Shown: positions 31,521 to 45,045 of the stretch, one piece after another
Numbering within the stretch: position 1 is the stretch's first letter
Layout of the letters: each line of letters starts with the position of its first letter
Assembly: GCA_036768485.1 (NCBI GenBank)
Contig: JAVLUZ010000154.1
Coordinates: forward strand, 39,862,851-39,926,850
From: Mermis nigrescens
Lineage: Eukaryota > Nematoda > Enoplea > Mermithida > Mermithidae
Length of the DNA: 64,000 nucleotides
Direction of reading: 5' to 3'
Translations under genes and position numbers: made by a program
Notes under the pieces: model-generated
The model's database searches: none
The model's input: the letters and a program-made list of their open reading frames with translations, nothing else
Told to the model about the DNA's origin: nothing

Positions 31521-34140
31521 ATTAATAATCGTCACTGGCGTAGCCACCAGTGTGGGGGGCCTGTGGAAAATTCTGAATTTTTTGAGATGGAGCTGCCATG
31601 CGGTCGCTGCAACGCTGTTCTGCGACGATTTTTTAATGATAAACCTAAAAATTCTTCACTTTGCGCCGATTTCTTCTAGTTTTGGCTATTATCTTAACTT
31701 AGTGGCAACACAGAGCTACAAAGCGTTTGTCACCATGAGAAGATTACCTATATGCAAACATTTAATAGTCAATAGAAAATAAAAAGTGTGCAGAAAATTC
31801 GTGCGCTTTGTACAGAGATTCGTTTTTATTTAACTGCTTAGCATGACAGGACAAGACAAACCTACAAAAGGCTCGCATCTCATATGCGTTCTAAGAATTT
31901 TTCGGTCATTCTGGCATGGAAATATCAGAAAATTTCCTGCGCTTCGCACCAGTCTATTTTATCTCTAGGACCGAAATTCGGATGATTTTTCGAAAAGTTG
32001 ACATTAAAATTCAAGATTTTCATGCTAATTCTGCAAATTTTGCAGGGGCGCTGCCCCTGACCCTGCTAGAGGACCCTTGACTTTGGCGTAGCCAGGGGAG
32101 AAGGGGGAATTCCCACTTTTTGGAAATTTTGACATGTTCAAGACCTGAGCAATATAGTTGCGTTGTTCTGCAGCGTATAATCGAGAAATTCGCGCTTCGC
32201 ACCGATTTCTTCTATGTTTTAGCAATTTCTATCGTTTTATTGCAGGAAAAACCAAAATATAAGGCTTCACGCTTATAAACATTTTTTCCGTCAGAAACGT
32301 AAAAAAATTGGCTTAAATAGTGCAGGACGATGTGAAAAATCCAAAAAACAGGTTATATAACGGTCCCTGCCCGTTTTTATGGTTTTTTTTAGACTGAAAG
32401 AATTTTTCTCGCATCCCCCCTGGCGAAAATCCTGGCTACGCTTATAACGCATGAGCGCTGCCACCTCAGACCCCTAGCCAAAAGGAGTAGTTTTCCTTTG
32501 AATTTGCCCTGATCTTAGGTCCTACCTACGTATTAAAACTTGCAAAGTGTGAAGCATTAATTTAAAAACATTCAACAAAGAATTCTTTTTGCATATTTAT
32601 TGTTCCACACTACGCATTCATCACTTGAGATAAGCTACTCTTCAAAGCAGATAGGTATTAGCATTTTGTTGTTACATTAGCCTTTCAATACATGAGTCAC
32701 AAAAAGTGTGTAAGCTCACATCAACAAGCCTGACTCATGAAAATAACTATGATTTGCATTAATCAAAAATTTCCACTCCTATCAATGTTACTCACCTACC
32801 TATCAAAGTTAATCTTTTCAGTGGTGTAGCTGGCCTTCTGATTTTGATAGGGGGAATTTTGAAGTTGGATATCTCAACAACGACTTATGGATTGTCGAAA
32901 ATAATAGTGTTTTTGAGCTTTTTTCAATGAGATTTACACATTGAAGAAAAAAATCAAATTTAATTTCAATTACTTTAAATAAGTATGTTACAAATAAATA
33001 AATGAGGCGCGCGCCCAAAAATTGTGGGCTTTTTAGTTTAAATGGTATGCGAAAATCTATTCTAACGGTCTTTCAGATCCGCTTTGAGAATTTACAATTT
33101 TTTCTATTGGGAGACCTTGTAAAAAATATTCATGCTTTCCAAAATTGGGATGACTAGCCCCCTAGTCCCCCCACAGCTATGCCGCTGTCCTCAAGAACTT
33201 TTCATTGATAATTGAATATGATGTAACCATTCACTTAGTATTAAAATGACTGATCTAGAAAAAATAAAGTCAGTAGCTCTAGAGGAACCTGCTTGCCCTT
33301 CTTATGCATATAATTGAACGGTCTATTGTCCAGTTGCCTACACGTAGTCAGGATTTCCCCATGGGGGAAAAGATTGAAATTTTTTTTATTTTAGAAGACG
33401 ATAAAAATGTACAAAAATGCGTTCTAGTTGTGAAATAATGTGGGTTTTGGTTTTTTTCGAACTGTTCTGCAACAATAAAGTAAAATGCATGCACAAAATT
33501 TGTTAAAAATTTTCACAATTAATACTGCACTTTTTGCAAGTTGTGCTACTTGGGTAGGACCTTACATTAGAGACTATTCAATTGGAAACCTCTCTTTCGA
33601 TGCTGGGGGTCTGGGTTGGCGCGCTTAAGACCCCCAGCAGGGCCCGAGGCAGAGCTCCGGAAAACTTTGCAAAACAAGCACTCAAACGTTAGATTAAAGT
33701 TAAAATGTTCGTAATATTGACCTAATCTTTGTACTGAATTCAGCCGATAAATAGGTAGCGGACCGCGCGGAGCGCGGAAAATTTCTGATATTGTCATGTC
33801 AGAATGACCAAAAAATTCTTAAATGCATGACATGCGAATCTTTTGTAGACTGTTGTCATGCTGTGCAGCTTTAAAAAATGCAATTTGTACAAAGTGCACG
33901 AATTTTGTGCGCAAGGTAAGGTGGGGGTAACTTTGATAGCGGGAAGCTTTGATAGAGTTTTAACTATTTTGAACTGCCTCTATATCTGCAAGGGATAATC
34001 AGGTGATCATTTCTGCATAATGTTTCAAAATAGTTGTCATAACTACTCTAGGAATTTCAGTCTGATTCTCCAGAAAATTGCTTTTCTTCCATAAATTTTA
34101 GGTGCCGAATTTTCCTGTTTAGAAGTTTGGACGAATTGAA
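31521..34140. other. Gene-free stretch of miniature-element debris
   Basis: Contains pieces beginning GGCGTAGCCA (31536, 32080) and a segment with ends CAGTGGTGTAGCTGG / CTATGCCGCTG (32819-33187), probably an element without a clear target duplication. No coding gene. Confidence 0.4.
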
Positions 34141-34148
34141 GACGGGTC

Positions 34149-35915
34149 TAGTGATCGACCGGAGATCCGGCCTCCGGCAAATCCGGCCACCGGCAAATCC
34201 GGCCATTTTTTCCACTCCGCTGTTCGGCCGGAGGACATCCGAAAATCGGTCGGAGGCCAGGGAATTTTTTCTTTTTTGCATAGTGACCGAACGTACTAAT
34301 TGCTGACATTATGCTTATTAAATTTGGACAGAGCACAATACAATAACAGAAAAAGGAAATAGCTTGAAATAAAGTGTCTATCACCACCACAATCATAAAA
34401 GATTCATTTTTAGAAGGAAAGAAAATTACTCTATTGATCGATTCATGCAATCGCTGTGAAAATCGCTGCAGGAAATTTCTGTCATCACTGGAACTCATAG
34501 AGTAGCATAATATGCAGTCTGGCCTGCACCGCGCATGCTATACTGATTTTACAGATAATGTTGCTGTCCATTCTGTACGCAGGGTGCTTCCCCCCATTGG
34601 CCAAAAATATTTGGCGAGATGAAGAATGGATATGCAATTTGCAATGATTTTTGGCCGTCAGTGGCCATCATTTCTCAAATTTTTCAATGCCTATTTATGA
34701 CATTTATTTACTTTCTTGGCGACCTGGAAGCACGGATTTTTTTGAATTCAGCAAAGATTTTTTCCGATGTACAAAGACTTTGGAACCGTCTTTGTATATG
34801 TACAAAGATTTTTGGGAAGACAAAAACTGCAAAAAAGGTCTGAAATTCGCTAAAATTTTCGGCGCTTGGCGCCGAAATGGGTAATTGTGTGTCTTATATA
34901 TCTTTATAATAGCAGAAATCAAATTTCGAAAGGAATAATGTCAAAATTTTCGGCGCCTCGCGCCGTTTTAAAACGATTCTAAATGATTTTGCCCTCATAA
35001 ACCCAGGAATTAGCTGAAATACACTACCAAAGGTCGAACAAGTGTTTTTACCACACTAAAGACGCTACCATACTATATAATAGTACCCCAAAATTTGTCT
35101 GTACAAAATTTACTAAACAAAGACTTTTGCGGACCATCTTTGTGCATGTGCAAACGGACCTTGTACAAAAAAAACACTGTTTCGAAGCCATTTTCTGTTC
35201 ATGTAGGTTTCCAAACAATTTTAACAGCAGAAACAGCTATTTTTGCATAGTTTCCTTCTATTTTCAATTAAAAATTTCGATGTTTCGCATCAAATTCTAT
35301 AAATACAGGAAATCAAGCAGTAAATCATGCTTCTAGACGTCTATCCGCCTTAATTTCACAAATTTTCCGGCGCTTCACGCCAGATTTTTGTTTAAGTCAA
35401 AGAAATTCAATGATTTATTCGCACAACATTGTCTGAAATTTTAAAATTTTCAGAAAAAAATATTACGTCAAAACTGATTTTATGTAAAAGTATACAATGT
35501 AAGACACCGAAAAAAACGCTATTTCGCGCGTTAAGGGCAAATTTTCGGGCCCATTTTCGACTGTTTTTGGAAAAGTTAGGATACCGCCCACCCCCTTAGG
35601 AAAATCCTAGATCCGCCACTGTCTGTACGTTGATGATTTTATAGATACCGCGAACAGTGGAGATATTATAGACACTTAGCTGCAAAATGATGACAAGATT
35701 TCCGAGTAATTTTGAATAAAATTTTGTTGAATGTAGTCTATTTTACATAACTAACTAGCTGGTATGCACTTTAGATGCATGTACCTACGGTCCAAGTCTT
35801 GGTCGCAGAGATGTCCTAACTATCCACACGTGTAAAATAATATTTCTCCGGCTCCGGCCGGAGCAACATGGTCCAATCCGGCTCCGGCCAGTTTGGCCGC
35901 TCCGGTCGATCACTA
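34149..35915. mobile_element. CCGG-ended element with 8-bp target duplication GACGGGTC, hosting a nested insertion
   Basis: Termini TAGTGATCGACCGG and CCGGTCGATCACTA, flanked by GACGGGTC at 34141-34148 and 35916-35923. Just inside each end are GC-rich runs of CCGGC words. It contains the complete element 34580-35621. Confidence 0.88.
34580..35621. mobile_element. hAT-like element (family E) with 8-bp target duplication TCTGTACG
   Basis: Starts CAGGGTGC and ends ATCCGCCACTG, flanked by TCTGTACG at 34572-34579 and 35622-35629. Interior matches 51267-51901 and parts of 59240-60080. It holds several hairpin words of the GGCGCTTCGCGCC type. No transposase. Confidence 0.87.
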
Positions 35916-36174
35916 GACGGGTCCCACTGATTTGAAACGTGGAGAAAATAATCGAGAATCGAAGAAAATATCTTTTAGTTCAGCCTTAATTTTTATGGAA
36001 CCAACCAACCTTTCTGAGCCCATGATTAAACGAGCTGAAACTTTGATTCTTTTGCCTTTGGTTTTATACGTACATAATTAGAATGCGCATTTAGGCTCAT
36101 GTATATGGCAAAATATTTAATTGTGTAGCTTATGGCAATTTTCATCATTGCTATTCATATATACGTGAAGCATT

Positions 36175-36199
36175 ATGGCTCGTCAAGATAGACACGAAG
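36175..36199 (+). CDS. KCMF1: KCMF1 coding exon 1
   Basis: ATG 36175 gives MARQDRHE plus one base, then the donor GTGAGG. This joins in phase to the exon at 40726, giving RHEGVSC, the conserved N-terminus of KCMF1. An upstream ATG at 36132 in another frame would overlap this start if transcribed. KCMF1 is a nuclear and cytosolic E3 ubiquitin ligase that acts with UBR-type ligases in the N-degron and lysosomal quality-control pathways. Confidence 0.8.
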
Positions 36200-37894
36200 G
36201 TGAGGGAAAACTGTGTTAATAATATGTTTAGGAGGAATATGCTTTTAACTTTTTTTAAGAGTTATACAATGCATTGTTTAGTTAGCACAAAAATAAAGTT
36301 TTTTACCTTGCGAAATTGAAGCTTTGATTGCCGTCAGATTGTATGTATTAATTTTTTTCAACCGCGTTAGTCATTTGATTTACTTGCATGCGTGGGCTAG
36401 CGTGAATTGACAAATGACAGCGTACTTTTCTCCCGGCTCTCTACTGCTCAAACTGGTTTCATCTGTCTCTTCGGAAGATAATGTTCTTGCTTAGACATTT
36501 AAAGTTTATAATTGTTTTATATCATTTTATGTTAATTATGGGTAATTTTTGTTATTTTATAACCAGATCTTAACATTTGTAATCAGCTAAGTCTGCATTC
36601 AAAATTTGTGATGTGAAAAAGGAATGTGTCGCTTAATCAGGATCGTAAACGACTGGAATCGAACGATCTTCGATCCAGGACCAGACATGCACAGCATGGG
36701 AATGCCGGAGGGGGGCTGAAATTTTAAAGTGCATTTTTGGGCCAAAAAAATGGTGGGTACGCGTCGAAAACATCGTTTTTCGGCGTTTGTGACGATGCTT
36801 TATTTTTCTAGAGCATCGAGAAAAAATTCACAAAAAGTCGATCAAACTGAACAAAATGTCAAAACATGAGTAGGTATATGGCGCTAAGCGAGCGCTTAAA
36901 GTTGGACACTTTTGAGCAAATAGGTAGCTAAAACGCTTAAAAAAGCACATTTTCTACGAATTTTCAAGAACTTTCTGGAATTTTTTGAAGCCTATAGATC
37001 ATATATATATGTCTCGAAGCCCCTAGATCATATATGTCTAGGATCAGTAAACTCAATTTGAATTATTAGATACCTGGCCGGCATACATGTAGCGGCTCGA
37101 AAATTTGGGTGGGGTCTCCGGCACACCTGAGCGTGGGGGGGTTCGGGGGTATGCACCCCCGAGAAACCATAATACCCCCTCCCAGAAATCAAAATATCCC
37201 CCAGAATTCAATTTTTTAATATTTTTTCGTTTTTTTCGCAATTTTTTGATGCCAATGGATAGTGCTCGATGAGAAACGTCGAAAAATGGTGTTTTTTGCC
37301 ATACCACCATTTTTAAGGTCATTTTTTGACCTTTGAAAAATCTTGCACCCCCAGAATTTTCTTGCTGCCCACGTATGGTCTCCGGCCATTTTGGGGAAGG
37401 GGGTAAATGACCTTCAATTTTTGGCCAAAAATGACCAAAAAACACCTTAAAACGGCCAAAAAATTAAATTTTTTCCAAAAGTTGGGGGTCAGAAAATTTT
37501 CCGGCTTTGGGGGTTGGGGGACAGCTAACTCTGAATTGGGGATTCTCCATTCCCTGTTACATGTATGCTGGCCGGTCACTTGTGGTTTTTTAATTTTTGC
37601 GTAGCCTGCTCCAGAGCCGATACTCTCTGATATCGGTTATCGATTCTTCAAGGATAAAGTATTATAAATCATACATGTAACAGGATGGTTTGGGGATCCA
37701 CCACCATGCATGTAACAGGGGGATGAGGAGGGATCCCGCACCCAAAGTCGGTCGTCGCCTCAATTCCACGAAGTCAGTAAATTTTCGACCCCCCATTCTC
37801 CGAATTTTGTCGAAAACTTGCGTTTTTTGGCTATTTTTAGGTGCAAAAAACCAAAAAAAAACAAAAATCGGTAGATAGCTAAATGCTTCGTAAT

Positions 37895-38285
<391 letters not shown>

Positions 38286-38454
38286 CAGGCGCGTAGCTGG
38301 TCGTCCTATTTTTAGGGGACCAACACCAATTTTTTGGGGGACTAAGCCTAAAAAGGCCAAAAATAGTACAACAAAACGTTTAAAATTCTATTTTTCCGAT
38401 TTTTCTGAATTTTGGGGGTTCCAAACATCCCATTCCACCAAAGATACATGCCTG
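38286..38454. mobile_element. Miniature element CAGGCRCGTAGCTGG family, copy 1
   Basis: Ends CAGGCGCGTAGCTGG and ACATGCCTG. The flanks TATAAAGC and TATATAGC match in 7 of 8 bases. Homologous throughout to 49526-49688. Confidence 0.75.
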
Positions 38455-38748
38455 TATATAGCAATGCTTTTTCGGCTAAAATGGCTGTATAGCTATCAGT
38501 TTTTTAAAGCTCAGGGGGACAATACCCACCCCTCACCCCCATGCTCTTGTATGTCCTCTAAAAATCGCCGGGGACCCCTCCCTACCCAAAATTTCTAGTC
38601 GTTACATGTATGTTTCTCATTCCAAGTCATTCGTCTCCCCTATCCCCAAATAGCGGTAGTCGTTTGCTGTGCATTTTATGTCATTTTATGTTCTTTTTTG
38701 CCATTTTCGGTTCTTTTTTTGCCATTTCGATAAATTTGAGGTATTTAC

Positions 38749-40411
38749 TTGTGATCGACCGGGGCGACTTTTTTGGCCGGGGCCGGGGCGGTGCCGGGGC
38801 TGAAAAACTCATTGGCCCCGGCCGGGGCCGGAGTCGGACAAGGAAAATATTATTGCATGACACATACTTGGGGTGGGCATAGGAAGAGAAATAATGAGCG
38901 ACTGCTCCATTCAGTAGTAGATGGCAAGCGCAAAGTTAGGTGCGCCTTTTCAAATCAAGTTTTATTACTATTTATATCACAAGAAACATTTATTCCAGTG
39001 TTGCATTGTCTGAATCATCAATAAATTGTATGTCGCTGCTATTATCACACTCAATATTATTTGAATCTTCACTACTGCTGCTACTTGCGCCACATTCTAC
39101 ATGTTCATCAGCCTAAGTGCTTGGGAGCTTCCACGTATTGAATCCAATTGCTCGCAAATTATGCTTTAGAAATAAGAGCTTCTGAAGATTTTCTGGCTAC
39201 AATTGAATTCTTGAACCATTAGCTAAATCATGAGCTGACTTGAATTCGCGTCCGCTGGACACAGATTTCCTAGGTGGGCTGAGGTATTTTTTTGAGAGCT
39301 AACTTATAGAAGCGAGCATACATGATCATGGGGGTTTCCCAAAAAAATTTCACCTTCGCAAAAAAATTTTCACTCCCTCAGAATTCACACTTTTTTAGAA
39401 AAATCATAGGACGTGTCTAGATTTAAGCGTTTTTAGCGTTCAAATGGCTCAAAATTGTCAAATTTTTGGCGCTGCGCGCCAAATTGTCGTTGAATAGTCA
39501 CTTTTTGACTATATTTTGGTCAATTTAATGCAATTTTTCGAAATTTTTTCGTGTTTTTATGTTCTAGAAAGAAGGAGCATCATCAAAAATGCCTACAAAT
39601 CGTGTTCTCAACGAATATCAAGCGTTTTTACGGTAAAAAAGGCACTTTAAAACTTTTTTGATTTCACCACTCCTGGAAGCGAATAGAAATGATGGCGCAC
39701 AGTAAATGCCCTAACAGAGCATAAATTTTCCAAGCAAGGTAAAATAAGAAACAAAGACTTTGAATATAAATAAGAAAGCTCCGATGAAAAACAGAAGTAA
39801 TAATCGTTATTAACAAAACCAGAAACAGAAGTAGTGGAATCACAGAGATGTAGCGATTGGGCGGAATAGATATTGGACGTAATAAATGAGACATATATAG
39901 TTTATCGGATCGAACGCAATTCTGCAGCGCAGTTTCGCCTATAATTAACTTCCGTCCTTATAACTATCACACAAGAAACGCGTTTTAAAGCAGGCGGTTC
40001 CCATTCAATTAAATGTAAAAGTGTTGTTTGTTAAAATAGCTTTTTGAAAAGATACAATTTCCACCTAGAAATAGAACGTATTTGTCAACTCTAAATCTTT
40101 TAGCCACTAGCTACGAATAAATGAGATAAAAGTAGCATTTGTTTTGATTAGTTAAGTGAAGGAATCGAAAACATGCAGATCGTCCTGAACATTTATTCAG
40201 TAAAAGCTCATTTATACACAGTAGCAAAGATATATCAAGGACTAAGTATACATATGGTCGAATCAGTACAGTTCTCAAAATTAACACTTGCCCATTGATA
40301 AAAAATAACTGGCAGTATCACATCCTGTACAAAATACGAATTACACTAAATTTTTCCCCGGCCCCGGCCATTTTTTGACCATGCCGGGGCCGGGGCCCCG
40401 GTCGATCACTA
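38749..40411. mobile_element. CCGG-ended element, second copy, with 8-bp target duplication GTATTTAC
   Basis: Ends TTGTGATCGACCGG and CCGGTCGATCACTA as at 34149, with very GC-rich GGCCGGGGCCGGGG subterminal runs. Flanked by GTATTTAC (38741-38748, 40412-40419). Interior differs from the first copy, as expected if only the ends are conserved. Lies in KCMF1 intron 1. Confidence 0.88.
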
Positions 40412-40725
40412 GTATTTACCCCCTTCCAAAACGTAAAAACATTTTGGGGATGAAAAGCTTTGTGGGGGGGGGAATCATTCAGAACCCCAAGCGCCCAAAA
40501 TTGGTCAATTTTTGCATTTTTTAGTGTTAAAAGTCGTATAATGCAGTCAAAATAAACTAAAAATGCTTTATAATGCGATATTACCACGAAAAAACTTTTT
40601 GTAGGCTATTTTGACCATTTTAATCATTAAAACATCAAAAAAATCGTGAGCCTTAAATTTGCTGTTCTGGATTTTTGAGATTTCACCCCTCCTACCTACC
40701 CTGACCTTGTGCATCTGTGTTGTAG

Positions 40726-40893
40726 GTGTGTCGTGCGATGGATGTGCAAAAGAAAACTTTCGCGGACGCCGCTACAAATGTTTGGTATGCTTCGATTATG
40801 ACTTATGCGCCACTTGCTTCGACAAGGGACACGTGACTCAACGTCATTCGAGTGACCATTCCATGCAGTGCATTCTAACGCAGAGCGATTACG
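40726..40893 (+). CDS. KCMF1: KCMF1 coding exon 2: ZZ-type zinc finger
   Basis: Acceptor TGTTGTAG, donor GTAATG, phase 1 on both sides. Encodes the ZZ domain: CDGC, RGRRYKCLVCFDYDLCATC and a pair of histidines (residues about 9-60 of the protein), followed by MQCILTQ as in animal KCMF1. The Cys and His zinc ligands are all present. ZZ domains bind the N-termini of partner proteins. The family match is unambiguous. Confidence 0.95.
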
Positions 40894-40929
40894 GTAATGA
40901 ATGTGCTGTGCCTTGTTTATGGTTGACGC

Positions 40930-41126
40930 CATACATGTAACGGCTCGAAATTGAGGGTCCAGGCTTTTTGGCCAAAAACGGCCAGAAAACGCCTAAAAAC
41001 AGCCCAAAAATTCGTTTTTTCCAAAAACTCGGAGCAGGGTTAAAAATTTTCTGGCTTTAGGGGGGATGGAGGGGGACGTCCGACTTCGGGTGGGTTGATC
41101 CCCCTATCCCTTCTCTTATATGTATG
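40930..41126. mobile_element. Miniature element family B, 8-bp target duplication GTTGACGC
   Basis: Ends CATACATGTAACGG and TATATGTATG, flanked by GTTGACGC at 40922-40929 and 41127-41134. Starts only 36 bp after the exon-2 splice donor. Relatives lie at about 37370-37570, 44398-44573, 48583-48998, 58893-59095, 61390-61575 and 63376-63592. Confidence 0.87.
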
Positions 41127-42391
41127 GTTGACGCAATGGGTAATGATATGTGGATAAATTTTGAAACGGTTAGATAATGAACTTTGTCTTAATTTTTATG
41201 ATTAAATTTTGATTGAATCAGTGATAAGCTATTTATGCTCCAATAACGGCTGCCTAAGCACATTCGCTATAAACTGCATCAAAATCAAAGTGCGCTAATA
41301 TAAGTAATAATCAAAAGAAAACTAGTGTTTCTTGTGTATCCATCAAATTTACTATCATCCATCATTTCTCAGTAGTTGGTTACTAAATTAGATAACATAG
41401 TGCGTATTGTAAACTTATGTAGCCTTTTAATATAGCAGCCAAGCCACATAGCGGACACTTGTTCAGTGTACTTATTCTCAAGATAATCTCTCGTTTCTGC
41501 TCTTTCTGTCATTCAATTAAAGGTATGCTTCACATTATTACACAAACCGATGTTAAGGTTACTTGCATTTGTTTCACGCATGTATGTATATTCGTTTTAA
41601 TAATTAATTAAATGAACGCCCTCAATTGTATAATTATTTAAATGAACGCCCTCAATAAAAGTATGCATGTCAATTCAGTCAAATCGTGAGTTGGCTTGGC
41701 TAATTTTTTCTTTAAAATAACCACATTTAGTGATAATATTTTCATAAAAGTCCTAGATGTTATTTACGAAGCAGCATGCCTGAATGATTTCCCAACAAAG
41801 ACAAGATCCGCGTTTATGGATTTTGTTACTTGCAGAAAGCTCATTTCTCGTACGAATAGCTCGGTAATCTGAAGAAGATTTGGTTAACTGATTGATGATT
41901 GTTTAACATGCAGGTTTGGGCGGTTGAATCGCTTATTGGGTAGAAAGACGAAATCCAAGGATGATTTGGCGCGAAGCGTTGACCAACAATCCCGTGAAGC
42001 ACACTCTGAGACATAGCGATAATGAAAGTTGGGGGGCATTTCGCACCCCGTAATTGAATTAACCTCAGGACTGGTCATGCATGCATTTGCATTTCTGCTC
42101 GGGAAGTGCATAGTATTTAAGACTTCAAGTACACGTTTTTGCGCAAAAACTCGTTGCGGATTGTGTTCCTTATAAAATCTTTCAACATCCTAGTTATTTA
42201 TGTACGTATATGCAACCACATTTGGGGGTGAGGGAGGTTAAGACCCCCGGAAATTCGGTAGACCCCATAATTGATTTTTAGCATGTTTTTGAAATTTTCG
42301 TCAGCTTTACGTCACCCAGACCCCCAAGAATTTGGTTGTTGCCCATGTATGCTTGTACACAACAGTCGACTTATCGATCGATCTACATTAG

Positions 42392-42629
42392 ATATGTTCT
42401 ACGGATGCGAAAGTAACGCGGCGTCAGAGGCATACCGACCGCTTTCATTTGCTTGCCCGTTTTGTTCGCGATGCGGTTTCACTGAGTTGACTTTGCGCGA
42501 ACACTTGACTCACGATCATCACACCGTTCACAATGACGTCATTTGTCCAATATGCGCTGCCACGCCGAATGGCGAGCCTAATCGCCTAGTCGCCGATTTG
42601 AGCTCCCATTTGGGCTCAGAGCATGGGCG
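42392..42629 (+). CDS. KCMF1: KCMF1 coding exon 3: Di19-type zinc-binding domain
   Basis: Acceptor CTACATTAG, donor GTGAGT. I choose 42392 because it completes the phase-1 codon and yields QSDYDMFYG, matching the animal family; the nearer-looking CAACAG acceptor is out of phase. Encodes two Cys2-His2 fingers: FACPFCSRCGFTE with HLTHDH, and VICPICAATPNGEPN with HLGSEH, the drought-induced-19 (Di19)-like domain found in KCMF1. Confidence 0.95.
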
Positions 42630-42796
42630 GTGAGTAGCGGGAAGACTCTTTATTTAAATCGTAAATAAATACGTAGCTAAAATATATAGAGTATATTTCA
42701 CAAAGCTTTATGCCTGAAGTTCAATTTTTAACGCTCAAAGAATTACTCATATTCGAGTACGTATACGAAAGTGCTATCAGGGAAGTTAAAGTAGTA

Positions 42797-43555
42797 CAGG
42801 GTGTTTCATGAAAAACGGCACATTACTAAAAAAGGTATACATAATATGTATATAATATACTTAAAATTATCCGTTGAAGCTTTGCAAGAGTGTAGTCCAA
42901 TGTTTGTTTGCTTGTTTAATAAATTTTGTAAAAAGGGAAAGGTTTCTTATAATTCCGCGATTTTTCTCCTAACCTACATAGTTCGACTTTTAGCACATAA
43001 ATTTTTCCAAAGCTTTTTGCGAATATGGCAATGGTCACTGATTATTTGTTAACAAATGCATGTATACTGCTGAAATTTGCAGCGTTTAAGGAGACAAATA
43101 GTAGCAACTGGATGCGCAAAATTTCATTTTTCTTATCTAAATATTTTCTTTGTAAATTTACAGTACGTGGGACTCGCAATGACCTTGTCGGGTTTGACAG
43201 ACAGTTTTAGACAGAAGCGAAACTGATCGACGGAGTCATAGATTTTTTGTTGACAGACGTTTCCAGACTGAGTATTTTGTAAACAGATTTGTGTTTAAAT
43301 TTCTCTGCGAGCTGTCAAACATCACCATTTAGGCAAAAATCTGTAAGAAATTTTTGCGTTAAACTCGAATTATTTAGTCTTAGGAGAAACGCTTTGCATT
43401 AAGAATTAATAGTCCACGTGCTACAGGATTTCATCAAACAAGCAAACAAACATTGGACTACGCTTTGACAAAATTTCAGCGGCTAATTTTAAGTATGCAT
43501 GATAGTATACCTTTTATTAGTAATGTACCTTTTCTTTACGGAACACAACACCCTG
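42797..43555. mobile_element. Tc1/mariner-type miniature element with TA duplication
   Basis: Ends CAGGGTGTTTCATG and CAACACCCTG, flanked by TA on both sides. Inverted arms extend about 140 bp, including CCAATGTTTGTTTGCTTG near 42898 and its complement near 43440. In KCMF1 intron 3; no transposase. Confidence 0.82.
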
Positions 43556-44582
43556 TATGTTTTCTTACAAAGACTAAATTTAATAGAATTATCAGTCGTC
43601 GAATGTATATTTCGCCTAGCATACCGTGACTTGTTCGCACGTCGACACGATTGTTGCATAACTTGGGATGACAGACGAATAAGATAACGTAAATGAGCGG
43701 AATTAAAGTGAAAAATGAAGAGTCAAACGAATCTTATGCAGAAGCACATTTTTTACATATCTTGTTTCACTCTTCGATGACTTTCTCCAATATCTCCTTT
43801 AATAATTTTATATTTTATTATTATCAGGACGATATTAACGATATTTTTAGCATTTAATATTAGCGAAATTTGAGCATAAAATAAGTAGGATAGCGTTAGA
43901 CGTTTTGCGCCATACTTCTATTAATTAACATAAACGCCGGGTAAAAAATACGGGATTTTCCTCAAAATTTGAATTCTATCATTTCATGTTGCTGCTCAGA
44001 TAGTCAGAGAATGCTGAAAAACTAAAAAATGCATTTTATTTTGGTTGTCCGAAATGGTTTCCAAGATAAAAAGCAACAGTAACAGGGAATGAGAATACCT
44101 AAGTAAAATCGATCGTTTCCCACCCTCCAAAGGCTGAGATTCTTATACCCCAACTCCGTTTTGTGCAAAACCTAGCGTTCTAGGCTATTTTTTATCTTTG
44201 CCATTTTGGACCAAATAAGTCAATTAAACTGAACTGAATATGGTCAAAAAATGTCTATTTGACGAATTTGTACTCTGGAGCGAAAGGATGGGTACAAATG
44301 CTTAAAATAACACTCTTTTTAAGGTTTTTTAAATGAAAACTGCGGGACAGGAGACTTTCCACGTGCTAACTCCCCAAAAACACACATGTCTCTCTTGAGA
44401 CATGTAACAGCTCAAACCTTCGAAAGAGTAATAATAGGCCATTCTAGAGGGGGTAAATCACCGAAAAAGGAAGTTTTTCCAGAAAAGGGGTGATTTAAAA
44501 ATGTCTCTGATTTTGGAGGGGTGAGACGACCGACTTATAGTGTGGGGGTCCCCCATTCCATTGTTACATGCTTGGTTTTGTC

Positions 44583-44981
44583 CAGACATGCACAGCGTGA
44601 GAATTCTGGGGGAGCTAAGATGAAATTTTAAAGTGCCTTTTTTAGGCCTGAAAATGGGTACGCGACACAAACATCGTTTTTCGTACGATGCTCTATCTTT
44701 CTAGAGCATAAAAACATAAAAATTCCGGGGGAAATGAAAAAAGTCAATTAAATCAAACAAAATATAGTCAAAACATGAGTATATAAGGCGCGGAGCGCTG
44801 AAAATTTGATACGTTTGAGCAAATAGATAGCTAAAAAGTCTTTAGAAAAGCACCTTTTCTACGAATTTTTAAAAATTTTTTGGAAACTTTCAAGAAATCG
44901 CGAATTCTGGGGGTTGGAGTGAAAAATTTCTGGGGGATGAAAAGTTTTCTGGGAGTGTGAACGCCTCCAAGATCATGTGTA
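44583..44981. mobile_element. Miniature element family C, 8-bp target duplication GTTTTGTC
   Basis: Begins CAGACATGCACAGCG and ends GATCATGTGTA, flanked by GTTTTGTC at 44575-44582 and 44982-44989. Other copies: about 36684-37037, 45235-45612, 50200-50555, and inverted at 13745-14110, 39331-39665 and 61570-61925. It carries a GCGCGGAGCGC hairpin word and a TCTAGAGCATAAAAACAT segment. Confidence 0.85.
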
Positions 44982-45045
44982 GTTTTGTCCCCTGCTTGAG
45001 TCCTCAATGTGGGTCTGTCCATAATCATGAATTTTGTCATTTAAG

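Noticed and set aside
32819..33187. hAT-like element with CAGTGGTGTAGC / GCCGCTG ends
   Set aside because: The flanking 8 bases (AATCTTTT and TCCTCAAG) do not match, so I do not claim exact boundaries.
42271..42391. Extension of KCMF1 exon 3 upstream to the CAACAG acceptor
   Set aside because: Out of phase with exon 2; the acceptor at 42391 gives the conserved joining sequence. The upstream part belongs to a miniature element.
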